DNA of 64,000 bases from Terrabacter sp. Root85 (GCF_001429185.1 NZ_LMIW01000008.1:1132519-1196518), one strand, 5' to 3'. Positions 16,591 to 28,716 are shown, numbered from the stretch's first letter. Translations and numbers: made by a program. The notes: generated by a model from the sequence alone, not told the origin.

Positions 16591-17394
16591 TCAGGCGCGA
16601 CGGGTCAGCGCGTCGGCCCTGGCCCGGACGGCCTTGAGGCTCCGGCGCGTGCGTCGGCGGGCGCCGGCGTAGATCTCGCGGCTCCGTGACGGCCTGCTGC
16701 CGGGGTCGACGGTCAGGGTCCAGTAGTCGGTCGACTTCTTGACCGAGGCCACGGTCGGCTTCCGGTAGGGCGGGTCGAGGGTGAGGTGCGGGCGCTCCCA
16801 GGCCACGTTCCGCTTGACGACCTTCGCCGGTGAGCCCGCGCCGACGACGTTGTTGGGCAGGGACCGCGTCACGACCGAGCGCATGCCGACGACGGTGCCG
16901 TCGCCGATGGTCACGCCACCGAGGACGCAGGCGCCGAGGCCGAGCCACACGTGGTTGCCGATGACGATCGACCTGGCCGCGTTGACGCGCTTGCCGGTGC
17001 GGACGTCGAAGATGGGGTGGCCGTCGTCGGCGCGGATCTGGATGTCGGACGCGATCATGACGTCGTCGCCGATCGTGATCGACGTGCCCTCCGCCGTCGA
17101 CATCGCCACCGTCGTCGTCGACGACACGTTCTTGCCGATGCGCACCTGGCAGCCGTCCCCGACGCGGATCGCCGCGCGCAGACCCGGCACGCCGCGGCTG
17201 CTGCCGATCTCCACGAGGCCGTCGTCGCAGTCGAAGTCGACGAAGAGCTGGGCGATGTTCTGCTGGCTCGCGACACGCAGGACGTTGTTACGTCCCTTGA
17301 ACTTCACCCGGATGTTCTTGTCGACGCTCCCGCTGAACTCGATGCGGTTCCCCCGGTCGTCGTCGTACGCCTCGAGGGTCGTCACATGGTTCAT
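16591..17394 (-). CDS. Left-handed beta-helix acyltransferase (CatB/WbbJ-like)
   Basis: 267 residues. Hexapeptide repeats run through most of the middle (ITIGDDVMIASDIQIRADD, IVIGNHVWLGLGACVLGG, VTIGDGTVVGMRSVVT), ending in the usual SLPNNVVGAGSPAKVVKRN cap, which defines the CatB-related O-acetyltransferase group. The catalytic His is in the ADDGHPIFD segment. The C-terminal 60 residues are basic. It probably acetylates a sugar of a surface glycan. MNHV at 17394 is the first plausible ATG but has only a weak ribosome site. Convergent with the exported-protein run. Confidence 0.85.
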   Translation of the reverse strand: MNHVTTLEAYDDDRGNRIEFSGSVDKNIRVKFKGRNNVLRVASQQNIAQLFVDFDCDDGLVEIGSSRGVPGLRAAIRVGDGCQVRIGKNVSSTTTVAMSTAEGTSITIGDDVMIASDIQIRADDGHPIFDVRTGKRVNAARSIVIGNHVWLGLGACVLGGVTIGDGTVVGMRSVVTRSLPNNVVGAGSPAKVVKRNVAWERPHLTLDPPYRKPTVASVKKSTDYWTLTVDPGSRPSRSREIYAGARRRTRRSLKAVRARADALTRRA

Positions 17395-17524
17395 GGCGGC
17401 GAGCCTAGTGGTTGCTGAGAACTGGTTGAAAGCCCGACGAGCGCGGGCAGACTCGAGCTGCGAGGTGACCTGCGCAGATGCCCGTCGCGGCTGGTGCCGG
17501 TCCCTCGGTGACGGCACGAACCGG

Positions 17525-18949
17525 TCAGGAGGAGGACATTCTCGAGCGTGCCTCGGCCCGCGTCGTGGGTGCCGGCGGCCCGCTCGCAGCCCGGACGAGG
17601 TCACCCGCGGTGGGGCCCTGGTGCTCCGACTCGTCGACCGTGCGCGGCTCACCCCGGCCGCGTCCGTCGCCGTCCACCGGCGCACGCGTCCGCGCTGCAC
17701 CGACGGTGAGGGCCGCGACCGCCGTCGTGACGGGTACGGCGAGCACGAGGCCGATGGCGCTGGCGAGCGTGCGCACGATCTCCTCCGAGAGCGACTCCGT
17801 CTGGAGCATCTCGAGCACAGGCCGCTCGTAGAGGAAGAGGAGGAGCAGCACGGGTAGCGCCGCACCGGCATACGCGAAGACGATCGTGTAGATCGTCGAG
17901 GCGATGTGGTCGCGCCCGATGCGCATGCCCGACTGGAAGAGCGCCCGTCGCCCCATCGAGGGGGCCGCCGCACGCAGCTCCCACACGGCCGAGGACTGCG
18001 TGATCGTCACGTCGTTGAGGACGCCCAGACCGGCCACGATGATCGCGCACGTCAGCAGCTCGCGCGGGTTCATCGTCGTGACGAAGGAGGCCAGGGTGGC
18101 GCCCTCGTCGTTGGCGACCCCGCTGAGGCGTGCCAGGTCGACGGCGAGCAGACCCAGACCGGCCGTGACCGCGACGCCGAAGAGCGTGCCGGCGAGGGCC
18201 GTGCTCGTCCGCACCGAGAGCCCGTGGGCGAGGTAGAGCACGACGAACATGATCGCCGAGGAGCCGATGAGGGCCACGAGCAGCCCCGGCTGGCCCTCGA
18301 GCAGGGCCGGCAGCATGAACTTGACGACGACGAAGCCGCCGAAGACGAGACCGGCGAGAGCCAGGATCCCGCGCCACCGCGCGACCACCGCCACGACGAC
18401 GAGGAAGAGCGCGAGCATGAGCGACAGGGGAGCCCCGCGCTGCACCTGGAGGAAGGAGTACGTCTCGGGCTGGGTGTCCTGTGGCGGGGTCCGCAGCAGC
18501 ATGACGGTGTCGCCCTCGCGCAGGCCCGACGTGGAGACCGTGGGAGGCACCGAGACGGACACGACCGGACGCACGTCGCCGGACGTCGCGGTGGGTTGCT
18601 CGAGCTGCACCGTGATCGCGCCGCAGGTCGGGTTGCCATCGACGGCGTCACCGCCCTGACCGCCGGCGGGGCCGGCCGCCGTGCTGCCCTCGGCACCCTC
18701 GCAGACCGGGAGGACCCGCTGGACCTCGGCGACGGGAAAGGTCACCCCGGGAGCCGCGAAGTCGGACGTGCCCACCCGGACGGCCGCCTGCGACTCCGCC
18801 GGCCAGTAGCGCACGAGACCGAAGATCGTGGCCGCGGCAGCGAGCGTGATCAGGAGGGTGAGGCCGACCCGGGCCAGCGTGCTGACGGCGACGGTGCCGG
18901 ACGCTGCACGGGCTCCGTGGGCATGGCTGTGCGAGTGTCCGCCGGGCAT
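17525..18949 (-). CDS. YibE/F family multi-pass membrane protein
   Basis: 474 residues. A His-rich N-terminus (MPGGHSHSHAHG) is followed by one membrane helix, an extracytoplasmic beta domain with two Cys (about 60-160), and then seven or so hydrophobic helices. The family signature lies in LLTCAIIVAGLGVLNDVTITQSSAVWEL. YibE/F proteins are of uncertain function, possibly transport. The His-rich N-terminus could bind metal. The tail is polar and disordered. ATG 18949 is preferred over a longer upstream frame of poor composition. Divergent from the phosphatidyltransferase gene. Confidence 0.88.
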   Translation of the reverse strand: MPGGHSHSHAHGARAASGTVAVSTLARVGLTLLITLAAAATIFGLVRYWPAESQAAVRVGTSDFAAPGVTFPVAEVQRVLPVCEGAEGSTAAGPAGGQGGDAVDGNPTCGAITVQLEQPTATSGDVRPVVSVSVPPTVSTSGLREGDTVMLLRTPPQDTQPETYSFLQVQRGAPLSLMLALFLVVVAVVARWRGILALAGLVFGGFVVVKFMLPALLEGQPGLLVALIGSSAIMFVVLYLAHGLSVRTSTALAGTLFGVAVTAGLGLLAVDLARLSGVANDEGATLASFVTTMNPRELLTCAIIVAGLGVLNDVTITQSSAVWELRAAAPSMGRRALFQSGMRIGRDHIASTIYTIVFAYAGAALPVLLLLFLYERPVLEMLQTESLSEEIVRTLASAIGLVLAVPVTTAVAALTVGAARTRAPVDGDGRGRGEPRTVDESEHQGPTAGDLVRAASGPPAPTTRAEARSRMSSS

Positions 18950-19107
18950 GGTGCCGAGTGTGCCAGAGCAGACCGGCGGGGACGCACCCGCGGCACCGCC
19001 CCTCGCACGTTCCGCGCGGACTCCGTCCTCGCTCGACGAGGGGTCGTGTCCGGATCGATGCCGGGCACGCATCTCGGCCCCTCCGGACGCCCGTTAGGCT
19101 TGCCGCC

Positions 19108-19716
19108 GTGGAGGTCGAGAGAGCGGGGGAGCGCGAGCACGTCGTGACGGAGCGCCTGATGACGATCCCCAACGTGCTGTCGGTGCTTCGGCTTCTCGGC
19201 GTGCCCGTCTTCCTCTGGGCGATCGTCTCGGAGCGCGACGGGCTGGCCTTCTTGCTGCTGTTGTTCTCGGGCGTCACCGACTACCTCGACGGCAAGATCG
19301 CCCGTCGGTTCAACATGGAGAGTCGCCTGGGCCAGTTCCTCGACCCCATCGCCGACCGGCTCTACATCCTCACGACCCTCGTCGGGCTCATGTGGCGCGA
19401 GATCATCCCGGTCTGGCTCGTCGTCGTGCTCCTCGCCCGCGAGGTCGTCATGGCGCTGATGCTGCTCTACCTGCGCAGCAAGGGACAGCTCGGCCTGCCC
19501 GTTCACTTCGTCGGCAAGGCCGCGACGTTCAACCTGCTCTACGCCTTCCCCCTGCTGCTCCTCGCGCACCGTGACGACTGGCTCGGCGACCTCGTCCGCC
19601 CCATCGGCTGGGGCTTCGCGTGGTGGGGCGTCGTCCTCTACTGGCTCGCCGCCGTGCTGTATGCCGTCCACGCCCGCCTCGTGCTGGCGCAGCGCCCCCG
19701 GGTGGTGACCCCGTGA
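19108..19716 (+). CDS. CDP-alcohol phosphatidyltransferase (PgsA-like)
   Basis: 202 residues with the full catalytic motif D-x2-D-G-x2-A-R-x8-G-x3-D-x3-D in TDYLDGKIARRF and RLGQFLDPIADR (about residues 57-83), followed by four to five membrane helices. It transfers a phosphatidyl group from CDP-diacylglycerol to an alcohol, probably glycerol-3-phosphate or a relative, at the membrane. GTG 19108 sits eight bases after TAGGCT, the pattern of a leaderless actinobacterial transcript; GTG 19144 is an alternative. Its stop overlaps the DUF881 start (GTGA), beginning a conserved four-gene run. Confidence 0.88.
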   Translation: MEVERAGEREHVVTERLMTIPNVLSVLRLLGVPVFLWAIVSERDGLAFLLLLFSGVTDYLDGKIARRFNMESRLGQFLDPIADRLYILTTLVGLMWREIIPVWLVVVLLAREVVMALMLLYLRSKGQLGLPVHFVGKAATFNLLYAFPLLLLAHRDDWLGDLVRPIGWGFAWWGVVLYWLAAVLYAVHARLVLAQRPRVVTP

Positions 19717-20762
19717 GCCCCGAGAGACGTCCGGACGAGTCGATGACGCTGCTGACCACGATGATGGAGCGGCCCCTCGACGCGGGCTACCAGGAGGCCG
19801 CCGACCGACGGGTCGCGGCCGGGCTGCCCGGAGCCACCTCTACGCGCACCGTCCTCGTCGTCGTCCTGGCGATCCTCACCGGCTTCCTCTTCGCCGTGGC
19901 GGCGCAGTCGCTGCGTCCGAAGCCGACCGCTGCCGCGGCCGTGAAGAAGGAGCTCGTCACGCGCATCGAGGCGCTGCAGAAGCATGGGACCGACCAGGAG
20001 GCCAAGGTGGCCGCCCTCGGCAAGCAGGTGCGTGACTACGAGGCCCTCGCCCTCCAGCAGTCGGGCGGCACCGACCTCACGAGCACCATCAAGGACCTCG
20101 AGGTCCAGGCCGGAGCCGTGCCCCTCACCGGGCCCGGGCTGACGCTGACCCTCGACGACGCCGCCTCGACCGACGCCGGCGCCGACGCGGGGAGCCGCCC
20201 GAGCAGCGGGTTCCAGGAGGGACGGGTGACCTCCGGCGACCTCCAGATCATCGTCAACGGCCTCTGGGGGGCCGGAGCCGAGGCCATCTCCATCAATGGG
20301 CACCGGCTCAGCTCCACGGCCGCCATCCGGTTCGCCGGACAGGCGATCATCGTCGACTTCCGACCGCTGTCACGGCCCTACGTCATCACCGCCCTCGGCG
20401 ACTCCCAGGGCATGCAGCAGCTCTTCGAGCCCTCGTTCGCGGGGCTCTACCTCTCGCAGCTGACCGACGAGTACAAGATCCGGTCGATCATGGCCGGGAG
20501 CGACTCCCTGACCGTGCCCGGAGACTCGGCCGTGCGGCTCGAGGTCGCAGAACCCGTCGGTCCGCCCGTAGGCTCGACCGCGCCGGGCGCCACGACGCTG
20601 CAGCAGGGCACGACTGCCCCGAAGCGGAGCGCGGGTGCGGGTGTGGCCCCGACCGGCACGGGCACGTCGACGACGCGCTCACCCTCGGACACCCCGAGCG
20701 GCACCACCGACTCCGGCACCGGCAGCCCGGCGTCACCGACCAGTCAGGAGAACCCTTCGTGA
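19713..20762 (+). CDS. DUF881 family membrane-anchored protein
   Basis: 349 residues: a cytosolic N-terminus, one membrane helix (TVLVVVLAILTGFLFAVAAQ, about 46-65), a coiled-coil segment (RIEALQKHGTDQEAKVAALGKQVRDYEAL) and the DUF881 domain with GPGLTLTLDD, INGLWGAGAEAISINGHRL-type and PYVITALGD motifs. A disordered Thr/Ser/Gly/Pro tail ends the protein. DUF881 proteins occur next to small basic protein and phosphatidyltransferase genes across actinobacteria; the role is unknown but the setting suggests the division or envelope machinery. GTG start overlaps the preceding stop, and its own stop overlaps the next GTG. Confidence 0.9.
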   Translation: MSPERRPDESMTLLTTMMERPLDAGYQEAADRRVAAGLPGATSTRTVLVVVLAILTGFLFAVAAQSLRPKPTAAAAVKKELVTRIEALQKHGTDQEAKVAALGKQVRDYEALALQQSGGTDLTSTIKDLEVQAGAVPLTGPGLTLTLDDAASTDAGADAGSRPSSGFQEGRVTSGDLQIIVNGLWGAGAEAISINGHRLSSTAAIRFAGQAIIVDFRPLSRPYVITALGDSQGMQQLFEPSFAGLYLSQLTDEYKIRSIMAGSDSLTVPGDSAVRLEVAEPVGPPVGSTAPGATTLQQGTTAPKRSAGAGVAPTGTGTSTTRSPSDTPSGTTDSGTGSPASPTSQENPS

Positions 20763-21091
20763 TCCCAGTTCTCGGCCTTCTGGCCGGACTCGCGGTGGGG
20801 CTCTTCCTCGATCCCTCGGTGCCTGTGTGGCTCCAGCCCTACCTGCCGATCGCGGTCATCGCCGCTCTCGACGCCGTCTTCGGTGCCATCCGCGCGATCC
20901 TCGACGGCATCTTCAACGACAAGGTCTTCGTCGTCTCCTTCCTGTCCAACGTCGTCGTCGCCGCGTTCATCGTCTTCCTCGGCGACCAGCTCGGCGTCGG
21001 GTCGCAGCTCTCCACCGGTGTCGTCGTCGTCCTCGGCGTGCGGATCTTCTCCAACGTGGCCTCGATCCGCCGGCACCTGTTCAAGGCCTGA
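20759..21091 (+). CDS. sbp: Small basic protein (DUF1290, Sbp)
   Basis: 110 residues and three hydrophobic segments, opening IPVLGLLAGLAVGLFLDPSVP, with the conserved LPIAVIAALDAVFGAIRA helix and NDKVFVVSFLSNVVVAAF, ending IFSNVASIRRHLFKA. This matches the small basic protein family first described in Bacillus and found here between two DUF881 genes as in other actinobacteria. GTG overlaps the upstream stop by four bases. Function unknown; the gene neighbourhood suggests a membrane complex with the DUF881 proteins. Confidence 0.9.
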   Translation: MIPVLGLLAGLAVGLFLDPSVPVWLQPYLPIAVIAALDAVFGAIRAILDGIFNDKVFVVSFLSNVVVAAFIVFLGDQLGVGSQLSTGVVVVLGVRIFSNVASIRRHLFKA

Positions 21092-21093
21092 AC

Positions 21094-22164
21094 ATGGGCA
21101 AGCGCAAGAAGGGTCGTCCCGCTCCCACTCCTGTCGACCGGCCGGAGCCGCTCGTCGACGCCGCAGAGGGGAAGGCCACCGACAGCGCCCCGGCTCCGGA
21201 GACGCCGACCGAGCCGGTTCGTGAGTCGCTTCGTGAGTCGACTCCCGAGGCCACTCCCGAGCCGCCGACCGAGCCCGCGCTCGAGTCGCCCTTGGAGCCG
21301 TCAGCGCAACCAGCCGTGGTTCCGGCTCCCGTGCTCGACGCCGGTGCCGGCGATTCACGGTCGCCCGACGCACCGTCGTCCGAGGCGCCCTCGCTCGAGA
21401 TCACGTCATCCGGCGCGCCCGAGACCGGGACGAGCCGGGTGCCCGTCGAGGGGCAGGCCGCGTGGACGCGCCTGCTCAAGATGAGCAGCCCGCGCGCCAC
21501 CCGGGCCAACCTGCTGGCGGCCCTGCTGGCCGTGCTCCTCGGTGCCGGCATCGCGGCCCAGGTGCAGCTGACCAACCAGCGCGGGCTCGACGAGCTGAGC
21601 CAGACCGACCTCGTCCGGGTGCTCGACGACATCTCGCTGCGCTCCTCCCGCCTCGACCAGCAGGTGCGCGAGCTCGAGTCCACCCGCGACCGGCTCAAGA
21701 ACGGCACGGGCACCGCGGCCGAGGCCCTAGAGCAGGCACAGAAACGCGTCGACACCCTCGGTATCCTGGCCGGCACCCTCGCGGCCAAGGGTCCCGGCAT
21801 CACGCTGCGCATCACGGACCCGACCAACGCCGTGACCGGTCCGATCGTCCTCGACATCATCCAGGAGCTCCGGGACGCGGGCGCCGAGTCGATCGACGTC
21901 GGCGGTGTCCGCGTCGTGGCCTCGTCGTTCGTCGGCGACCGGGACGGCGAGATCCTCGTCGACGGGGTGCAGGTGACCCGGCCCCTCGTGATCAAGGTGA
22001 TCGGTGACTCGAAGACGCTCTCGTCGGCGATGACGATCCCCGGCGGCATCGTCGAGTCCGTGCGGCAGAAGGGCGCCGAGGCCAGCGTCACCGAGTCGAG
22101 CCTCGTCGAGATCACCTCGCTGCACCGACCGGCCGAGATGACCCACGCGAAGCCCGTCGAGTGA
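21094..22164 (+). CDS. Second DUF881 family membrane-anchored protein
   Basis: 356 residues. About 130 N-terminal residues are low-complexity Pro, Glu, Ser and Thr. One membrane helix follows (NLLAALLAVLLGAGIAAQV), then a coiled coil (LDDISLRSSRLDQQVRELE), then the DUF881 domain (KGPGITLRITDP, LRDAGAESIDVGGVRVVAS, PLVIKVIGDSKTL). It starts two bases after the small basic protein stop. The paralogue at 19713 shares the layout but lacks the long acidic N-terminus. Probably the two DUF881 proteins pair at the membrane. Confidence 0.9.
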   Translation: MGKRKKGRPAPTPVDRPEPLVDAAEGKATDSAPAPETPTEPVRESLRESTPEATPEPPTEPALESPLEPSAQPAVVPAPVLDAGAGDSRSPDAPSSEAPSLEITSSGAPETGTSRVPVEGQAAWTRLLKMSSPRATRANLLAALLAVLLGAGIAAQVQLTNQRGLDELSQTDLVRVLDDISLRSSRLDQQVRELESTRDRLKNGTGTAAEALEQAQKRVDTLGILAGTLAAKGPGITLRITDPTNAVTGPIVLDIIQELRDAGAESIDVGGVRVVASSFVGDRDGEILVDGVQVTRPLVIKVIGDSKTLSSAMTIPGGIVESVRQKGAEASVTESSLVEITSLHRPAEMTHAKPVE

Positions 22165-22351
22165 CGGCACCGGGGCGCCGGCGACGACGCGCGACCAACC
22201 GCTGCGGCACTCAGTGGGGCCCACTTCCTGCGCTCGTCGCGCGGGCATGGCATCCTCTCAGGTGCCACCGCATCGCCGGCGACACCAGCGCCCAGCAGCA
22301 CGCGCATCCACCGCGACCCCGACCGGGGCCGTCCACTGACGAAGGAGCGAC

Positions 22352-22741
22352 ATGAGCGACCTGGACTACCCCTCCGACCTGCGCTACACCAGCGACCACG
22401 AGTGGGTCCGCGTCGGCGACGACGGAGTGGTCCGCATCGGCATCACGTCCTTCGCCCAGGACGCGCTGGGCGACGTCGTCTACGTGTCCCTGCCGGCCGT
22501 CGGCGACACCGTGACGCCCGGGGACTCGTGTGGCGAGGTCGAGTCGACGAAGTCGGTCAGCGACGTCTACGCCCCCCTCGAGGGCGAGGTGACGGCCACC
22601 AACGCCGCCCTGGACTCCTCACCCGAGCTGATCAACTCCGACCCCTACGGTGAGGGCTGGATGTTCGAGCTACGCCTGGCCGACCCCTCGGCCGTCGAGG
22701 GGCTCATGGACGCCTCGACGTACACCGCGTCGCTGTCCTGA
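22352..22741 (+). CDS. gcvH: Glycine cleavage system H protein
   Basis: 129 residues, full family length. The lipoyl-accepting lysine is in VESTKSVSDVYAP (about residue 66). Other conserved parts are YTSDHEWVRVGDDG, GITSFAQDALGDVVYV and NSDPYGEGWM. It shuttles the aminomethyl intermediate between the P, T and L proteins in the cytosol. A GAAGGAG ribosome site precedes the ATG. It starts the conserved gcvH-FHA-MerR block and is separated from gcvP by five genes; no gcvT is in the window. Confidence 0.97.
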   Translation: MSDLDYPSDLRYTSDHEWVRVGDDGVVRIGITSFAQDALGDVVYVSLPAVGDTVTPGDSCGEVESTKSVSDVYAPLEGEVTATNAALDSSPELINSDPYGEGWMFELRLADPSAVEGLMDASTYTASLS

Positions 22742-22847
22742 CGCCCGACAGCAGCCTGTCCGCCGCCGTGCTGGGGCAGGCTCCGACCCGTCCGGGTCAA
22801 CTAGAGTGGATGGACCCGAATCCGCCCGCACCACAGAGGAGGACCGC

Positions 22848-23318
22848 ATGTCGAGCGACCTGCCCGACCCCGACGACATGAACGTCGAACCCCGCACCAT
22901 GCGGTTCCAAGGCGTGCCGTCGCTGGACAGCGACCACGTCGACACCGTCGACGCCCGGGGCCTCACGGCCGAGGACCAGGCCACCATCGAGGCCCTGCGA
23001 CCCGGGACCGCCCTGCTCGTCGTGCTCCGCGGTCCCAACACGGGCGCCCGCTTCCTGCTCGACGACCAGGAGGTGGCCGCCGGCCGACACCCGGACTCCG
23101 ACATCTTCCTCGACGACGTCACCGTGTCGCGCAAGCACGCGGCGTTCGTCGCGCAGGGTGGCGGCTACGTCGTCCGCGACGCCGGCTCCCTCAACGGCAC
23201 CTACGTCAACCGCGAGCGGATCGACGAGGCGCCCCTGCACCAGGGTGACGAGGTCCAGATCGGCAAGTTCCGCCTCGTCTACTACTCGTCCGGAGCGCCC
23301 CAGCAATCACCCGCATGA
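22848..23318 (+). CDS. FHA-domain protein (GarA/OdhI-type)
   Basis: 156 residues. An acidic N-terminal tail with a phosphorylatable region (EPRTMRFQ) precedes an FHA domain with the phosphothreonine-binding motifs GRHPDSDIFL, VSRKHA and SLNGTYVN. In mycobacteria and corynebacteria this family (GarA/OdhI) is switched by a Ser/Thr kinase and regulates 2-oxoglutarate dehydrogenase and glutamate metabolism. The classic ETTS tail motif is not evident, so regulation may differ. AGAGGAGG gives a strong start at 22848. ATGA overlap with the following MerR gene. Confidence 0.88.
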   Translation: MSSDLPDPDDMNVEPRTMRFQGVPSLDSDHVDTVDARGLTAEDQATIEALRPGTALLVVLRGPNTGARFLLDDQEVAAGRHPDSDIFLDDVTVSRKHAAFVAQGGGYVVRDAGSLNGTYVNRERIDEAPLHQGDEVQIGKFRLVYYSSGAPQQSPA

Positions 23319-24040
23319 CCGCAGCCACGGTGGCCGGCGACGGGGGAGCGCCGACACCCCGCCGTCTGACGATCGGCAAGGTGCTGGCGGCCCTCTCCGA
23401 GGACTTCCCCGACGTCACCGCGTCGAAGATCCGCTTCCTCGAGGCCGAGGGTCTGGTGCTGCCGCACCGCACAGCATCGGGCTACCGCACCTACACCGAC
23501 GACGACGTGCGCCGGCTGCACTACATCCTGTCCGCGCAGCGCGACCGCTACTGGCCGCTCAAGGTCATCCGGGAGGCGCTCGACGCGCTCGACCGTGGTC
23601 TGTCGGATCCCGGCGGGGAGTCGGGTGGCCGGCCCCGGCCGCCCGCGCCCTCGGCCGACCCCGAGGTCCCGACACCGCACGACCTGGCGGCTCGAAGCGA
23701 CGTGTCGCTCACGGGCCCGGAGCTGCGCGAGGCGACCGGCATCGACCGCGACACGATGCTCGCCCTCGAGACGTACGGACTGCTCCAGCCCGACGAGAAA
23801 GGCCACTTCGGCCACGATGCGCTGGCGATCGCCGCCGCAGCCCGGACCCTCGCCGGACACGGCCTCGAGGCGCGTCACCTGCGTCCGTTCCGCACCGCCG
23901 CCGACCGCGAGATCGGCCTCGTCGACCAGGTCCTGGCCACGCGTTCCGGGAGCGGCACGCGGGAGGATCGAGCGGGCGAGATCGCTTCTGCCTGCATCGC
24001 GTTGCACGTCGCGCTGGTCCGCGCCGGCCTGTCCCGCTGA
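23315..24040 (+). CDS. MerR-family regulator, FtsR-like
   Basis: 241 residues. The N-terminal MerR winged helix (LTIGKVLAALSEDFPDVTASKIRFLEAEGLV, SGYRTYTDDDVRRLHYI) carries the SEDFPDVTASKIRFLE sequence typical of the actinobacterial FtsR group that activates ftsZ. An inserted Pro-rich linker leads to a C-terminal domain that repeats a second helix-turn-helix-like unit (LTGPELREATGIDRDTMLALETYGLL). It lacks the Cys residues of metal-sensing MerR proteins. It overlaps the FHA gene by four bases; this order is conserved in actinobacteria. Confidence 0.85.
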   Translation: MTAATVAGDGGAPTPRRLTIGKVLAALSEDFPDVTASKIRFLEAEGLVLPHRTASGYRTYTDDDVRRLHYILSAQRDRYWPLKVIREALDALDRGLSDPGGESGGRPRPPAPSADPEVPTPHDLAARSDVSLTGPELREATGIDRDTMLALETYGLLQPDEKGHFGHDALAIAAAARTLAGHGLEARHLRPFRTAADREIGLVDQVLATRSGSGTREDRAGEIASACIALHVALVRAGLSR

Positions 24041-24080
24041 GGCCGTCCCCACCGTCCACGTGCCGGGGTACGGTGGAGGA

Positions 24081-24599
24081 GTGAGAGAGGTCGATGTCCT
24101 GGGCGTACGCGTCGAGATGCCCACGAACCAGCCGATCGTCCTGCTGCGTGAGCGGGACGGCGGGCGCTACCTGCCGATCTGGATCGGTGCGGCCGAGGCC
24201 GCGGCGATCACCTATGCCCAGCAGGGTGTCGTGCCGCCGCGACCGCTGACCCACGACCTCATGCGCGACGTCCTGTCGGTGCTCGGTCACGAGCTGACCG
24301 AGGTGCGGATCGTGGCCCTCAAGGACTCCGTCTTCCACGCGGCGCTCATCATCGACGGCAAGGCCGAGGTCAGCTCGCGAGCCAGCGACGCCATCGCTCT
24401 CGCCCTGCGCACGGGCGCCAAGGTCCTCGTCGAACCGGGCATCCTCGACGAGGCGGCCATCGTCGTCTCCTCGGAGGAGGACGACGAGGTCGAGCGCTTC
24501 AAGGAGTTCCTCGACCACGTGTCCGCCGAGGACTTCGAGGGCCCCGCGCCCGAGGAGGAGCAGGGCGACCGTCCCGACCTGCCGGATCGGCCGGACTGA
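24081..24599 (+). CDS. Bifunctional nuclease family protein (DUF151)
   Basis: 172 residues. The BFN/DUF151 core includes MPTNQPIVLLRERDGGRYLPIWIGAAEA with the conserved IWIG-EA motif, then PLTHDLMRDVLSVLG and VSSRASDAIALALRTGA. An acidic tail follows. The family has been reported to have DNase and RNase activity in plants; its bacterial role is unclear. GTG 24081 follows TACGGT by six bases and has no ribosome site of normal spacing apart from GGAGGA, so leaderless translation is possible. Its place between two MerR genes is conserved. Confidence 0.88.
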   Translation: MREVDVLGVRVEMPTNQPIVLLRERDGGRYLPIWIGAAEAAAITYAQQGVVPPRPLTHDLMRDVLSVLGHELTEVRIVALKDSVFHAALIIDGKAEVSSRASDAIALALRTGAKVLVEPGILDEAAIVVSSEEDDEVERFKEFLDHVSAEDFEGPAPEEEQGDRPDLPDRPD

Positions 24600-24812
24600 C
24601 CGTCGACCCAGCACTCCGGTGAGACCTTCACCTTCACGTAGTACCTGAATGTTTCCGACGTCTTCTCGACACGCCGTCGGCTCGTGCCCGGGGTGATTGA
24701 CCGAACGGGGGTAGCGGCCTACCGTCAGGAGAACGACGTGACTGTAGTTATCCGGTTGTCGTCTGCGCGCACGCACCACCGCGGCTCGCAGCCTGAGCAG
24801 GAGGAGGACGGC

Positions 24813-25397
24813 ATGGCCGCCATCGAGGACGCGCACGACGCCGGTCGGGTCATGCCCGCCGGGTCCCAGGGCCTGCTGTTCACCGACGACCTGCCCGAGC
24901 TGTCCGAGGACACCGGCTACCGCGGTCCGACCGCCTGCAACGCCGCCGGCATCACCTACCGACAGCTCGACTACTGGGCCCGCACGGGTCTCGTCGAGCC
25001 GTCCGTCCGCAGCGCGACCGGCTCCGGCACCCAGCGCCTCTACGGCTTCCGCGACATCCTCGTGCTCAAGGTCGTCAAGCGACTGCTCGACACCGGGGTC
25101 TCGCTGCAGCAGATCCGTGTCGCCATCAGCCACCTGCGCGAGCGCGGCGTCGAGGACCTGGCGCAGATCACGCTGATGAGCGACGGCGCCTCGGTCTACG
25201 AGTGCACCTCGGCCGACGAGGTCATCGACCTCGTCCAGGGAGGCCAGGGAGTCTTCGGCATCGCCGTCGGTCGGGTGTGGCGCGAGGTCGAGGGCGAGCT
25301 CGCCCAGCTGCCGAGCGAGCGGGCCGACGACGACACGCCGGCTGACCACCCCGACGACGAGCTGAACGCACGCCGCCAGGCCCGGCGACTGGCCTGA
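24813..25397 (+). CDS. MerR-family transcriptional regulator
   Basis: 194 residues. A MerR winged helix with GITYRQLDYWARTGLVEPS and QRLYGFRDILVLKVVKRLLDTGVSLQQI is followed by a dimerisation helix (VAISHLRERG) and a C-terminal part with SDGASVYECTSADEVIDLV, typical of the second MerR protein (HspR/SoxR-like group) beside bifunctional nuclease genes in actinobacteria. No effector-binding Cys. GAGGAGGA precedes the ATG. Immediately upstream of the glycine riboswitch and gcvP, though separated by that riboswitch's own promoter. Confidence 0.88.
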   Translation: MAAIEDAHDAGRVMPAGSQGLLFTDDLPELSEDTGYRGPTACNAAGITYRQLDYWARTGLVEPSVRSATGSGTQRLYGFRDILVLKVVKRLLDTGVSLQQIRVAISHLRERGVEDLAQITLMSDGASVYECTSADEVIDLVQGGQGVFGIAVGRVWREVEGELAQLPSERADDDTPADHPDDELNARRQARRLA

Positions 25398-25508
25398 CCC
25401 GGGCACCTCGCCGACGACCGTTCGACACGGCCCGACCGGACACTCCGGTCGGGCCTCGTCCGTGCCGGACCCCGGCCACCTGCTGGTAGATTCGGGGGTG
25501 CCGATCGA

Positions 25509-25620
25509 CCCTGCGTGGGAGAGTCCTCGGGGTGCCCAGCACCTGCGAGGCGCCGAAGGGGCAACATCCCCGGAACCTCTCAGGCGCCAGGACCACGCGG
25601 GCGAGGCAACTCTGGAGGCA
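25509..25620 (+). promoter_or_regulatory. Glycine riboswitch (single aptamer with ghost second domain)
   Basis: The conserved aptamer pieces are in order: GGGAGAGTCC, the CGCCGAAGGGGCAA core, CCCCGGAACCTCTCAGGC, and a closing CCAGGACCACG that pairs with the 5' CGTGGGAG strand. The following GGGCGAGGCAACTCTGGAGGCA matches the short 'ghost' segment of singleton glycine riboswitches. A TAGATT (25486-25491) is a likely -10 box. It lies 63 bases upstream of gcvP and probably switches expression on when glycine is abundant. Confidence 0.9.
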
Positions 25621-25682
25621 CCCCCACGGTGCTCGACAGACGGGGAGCGTGTGTCGTCCGCTCGAACCCGCCAGGAGCCCGC

Positions 25683-28610
<2,928 letters not shown>

Positions 28611-28628
28611 GCGGCCCCGCACGACACC

Positions 28629-28665
28629 GGTCACCACGGGGCCGAGGACCGGCCCCGTGGTGACC
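28629..28665 (+). terminator. 15-bp perfect hairpin after gcvP
   Basis: Arms GGTCACCACGGGGCC and GGCCCCGTGGTGACC with a seven-base loop, 18 bases after the gcvP stop. Confidence 0.85.
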
Positions 28666-28716
28666 AGTCCGTGCGCGCCTCTCGCGCCGGGACCCCGAGT
28701 GTGGTTGTCTCGGCAC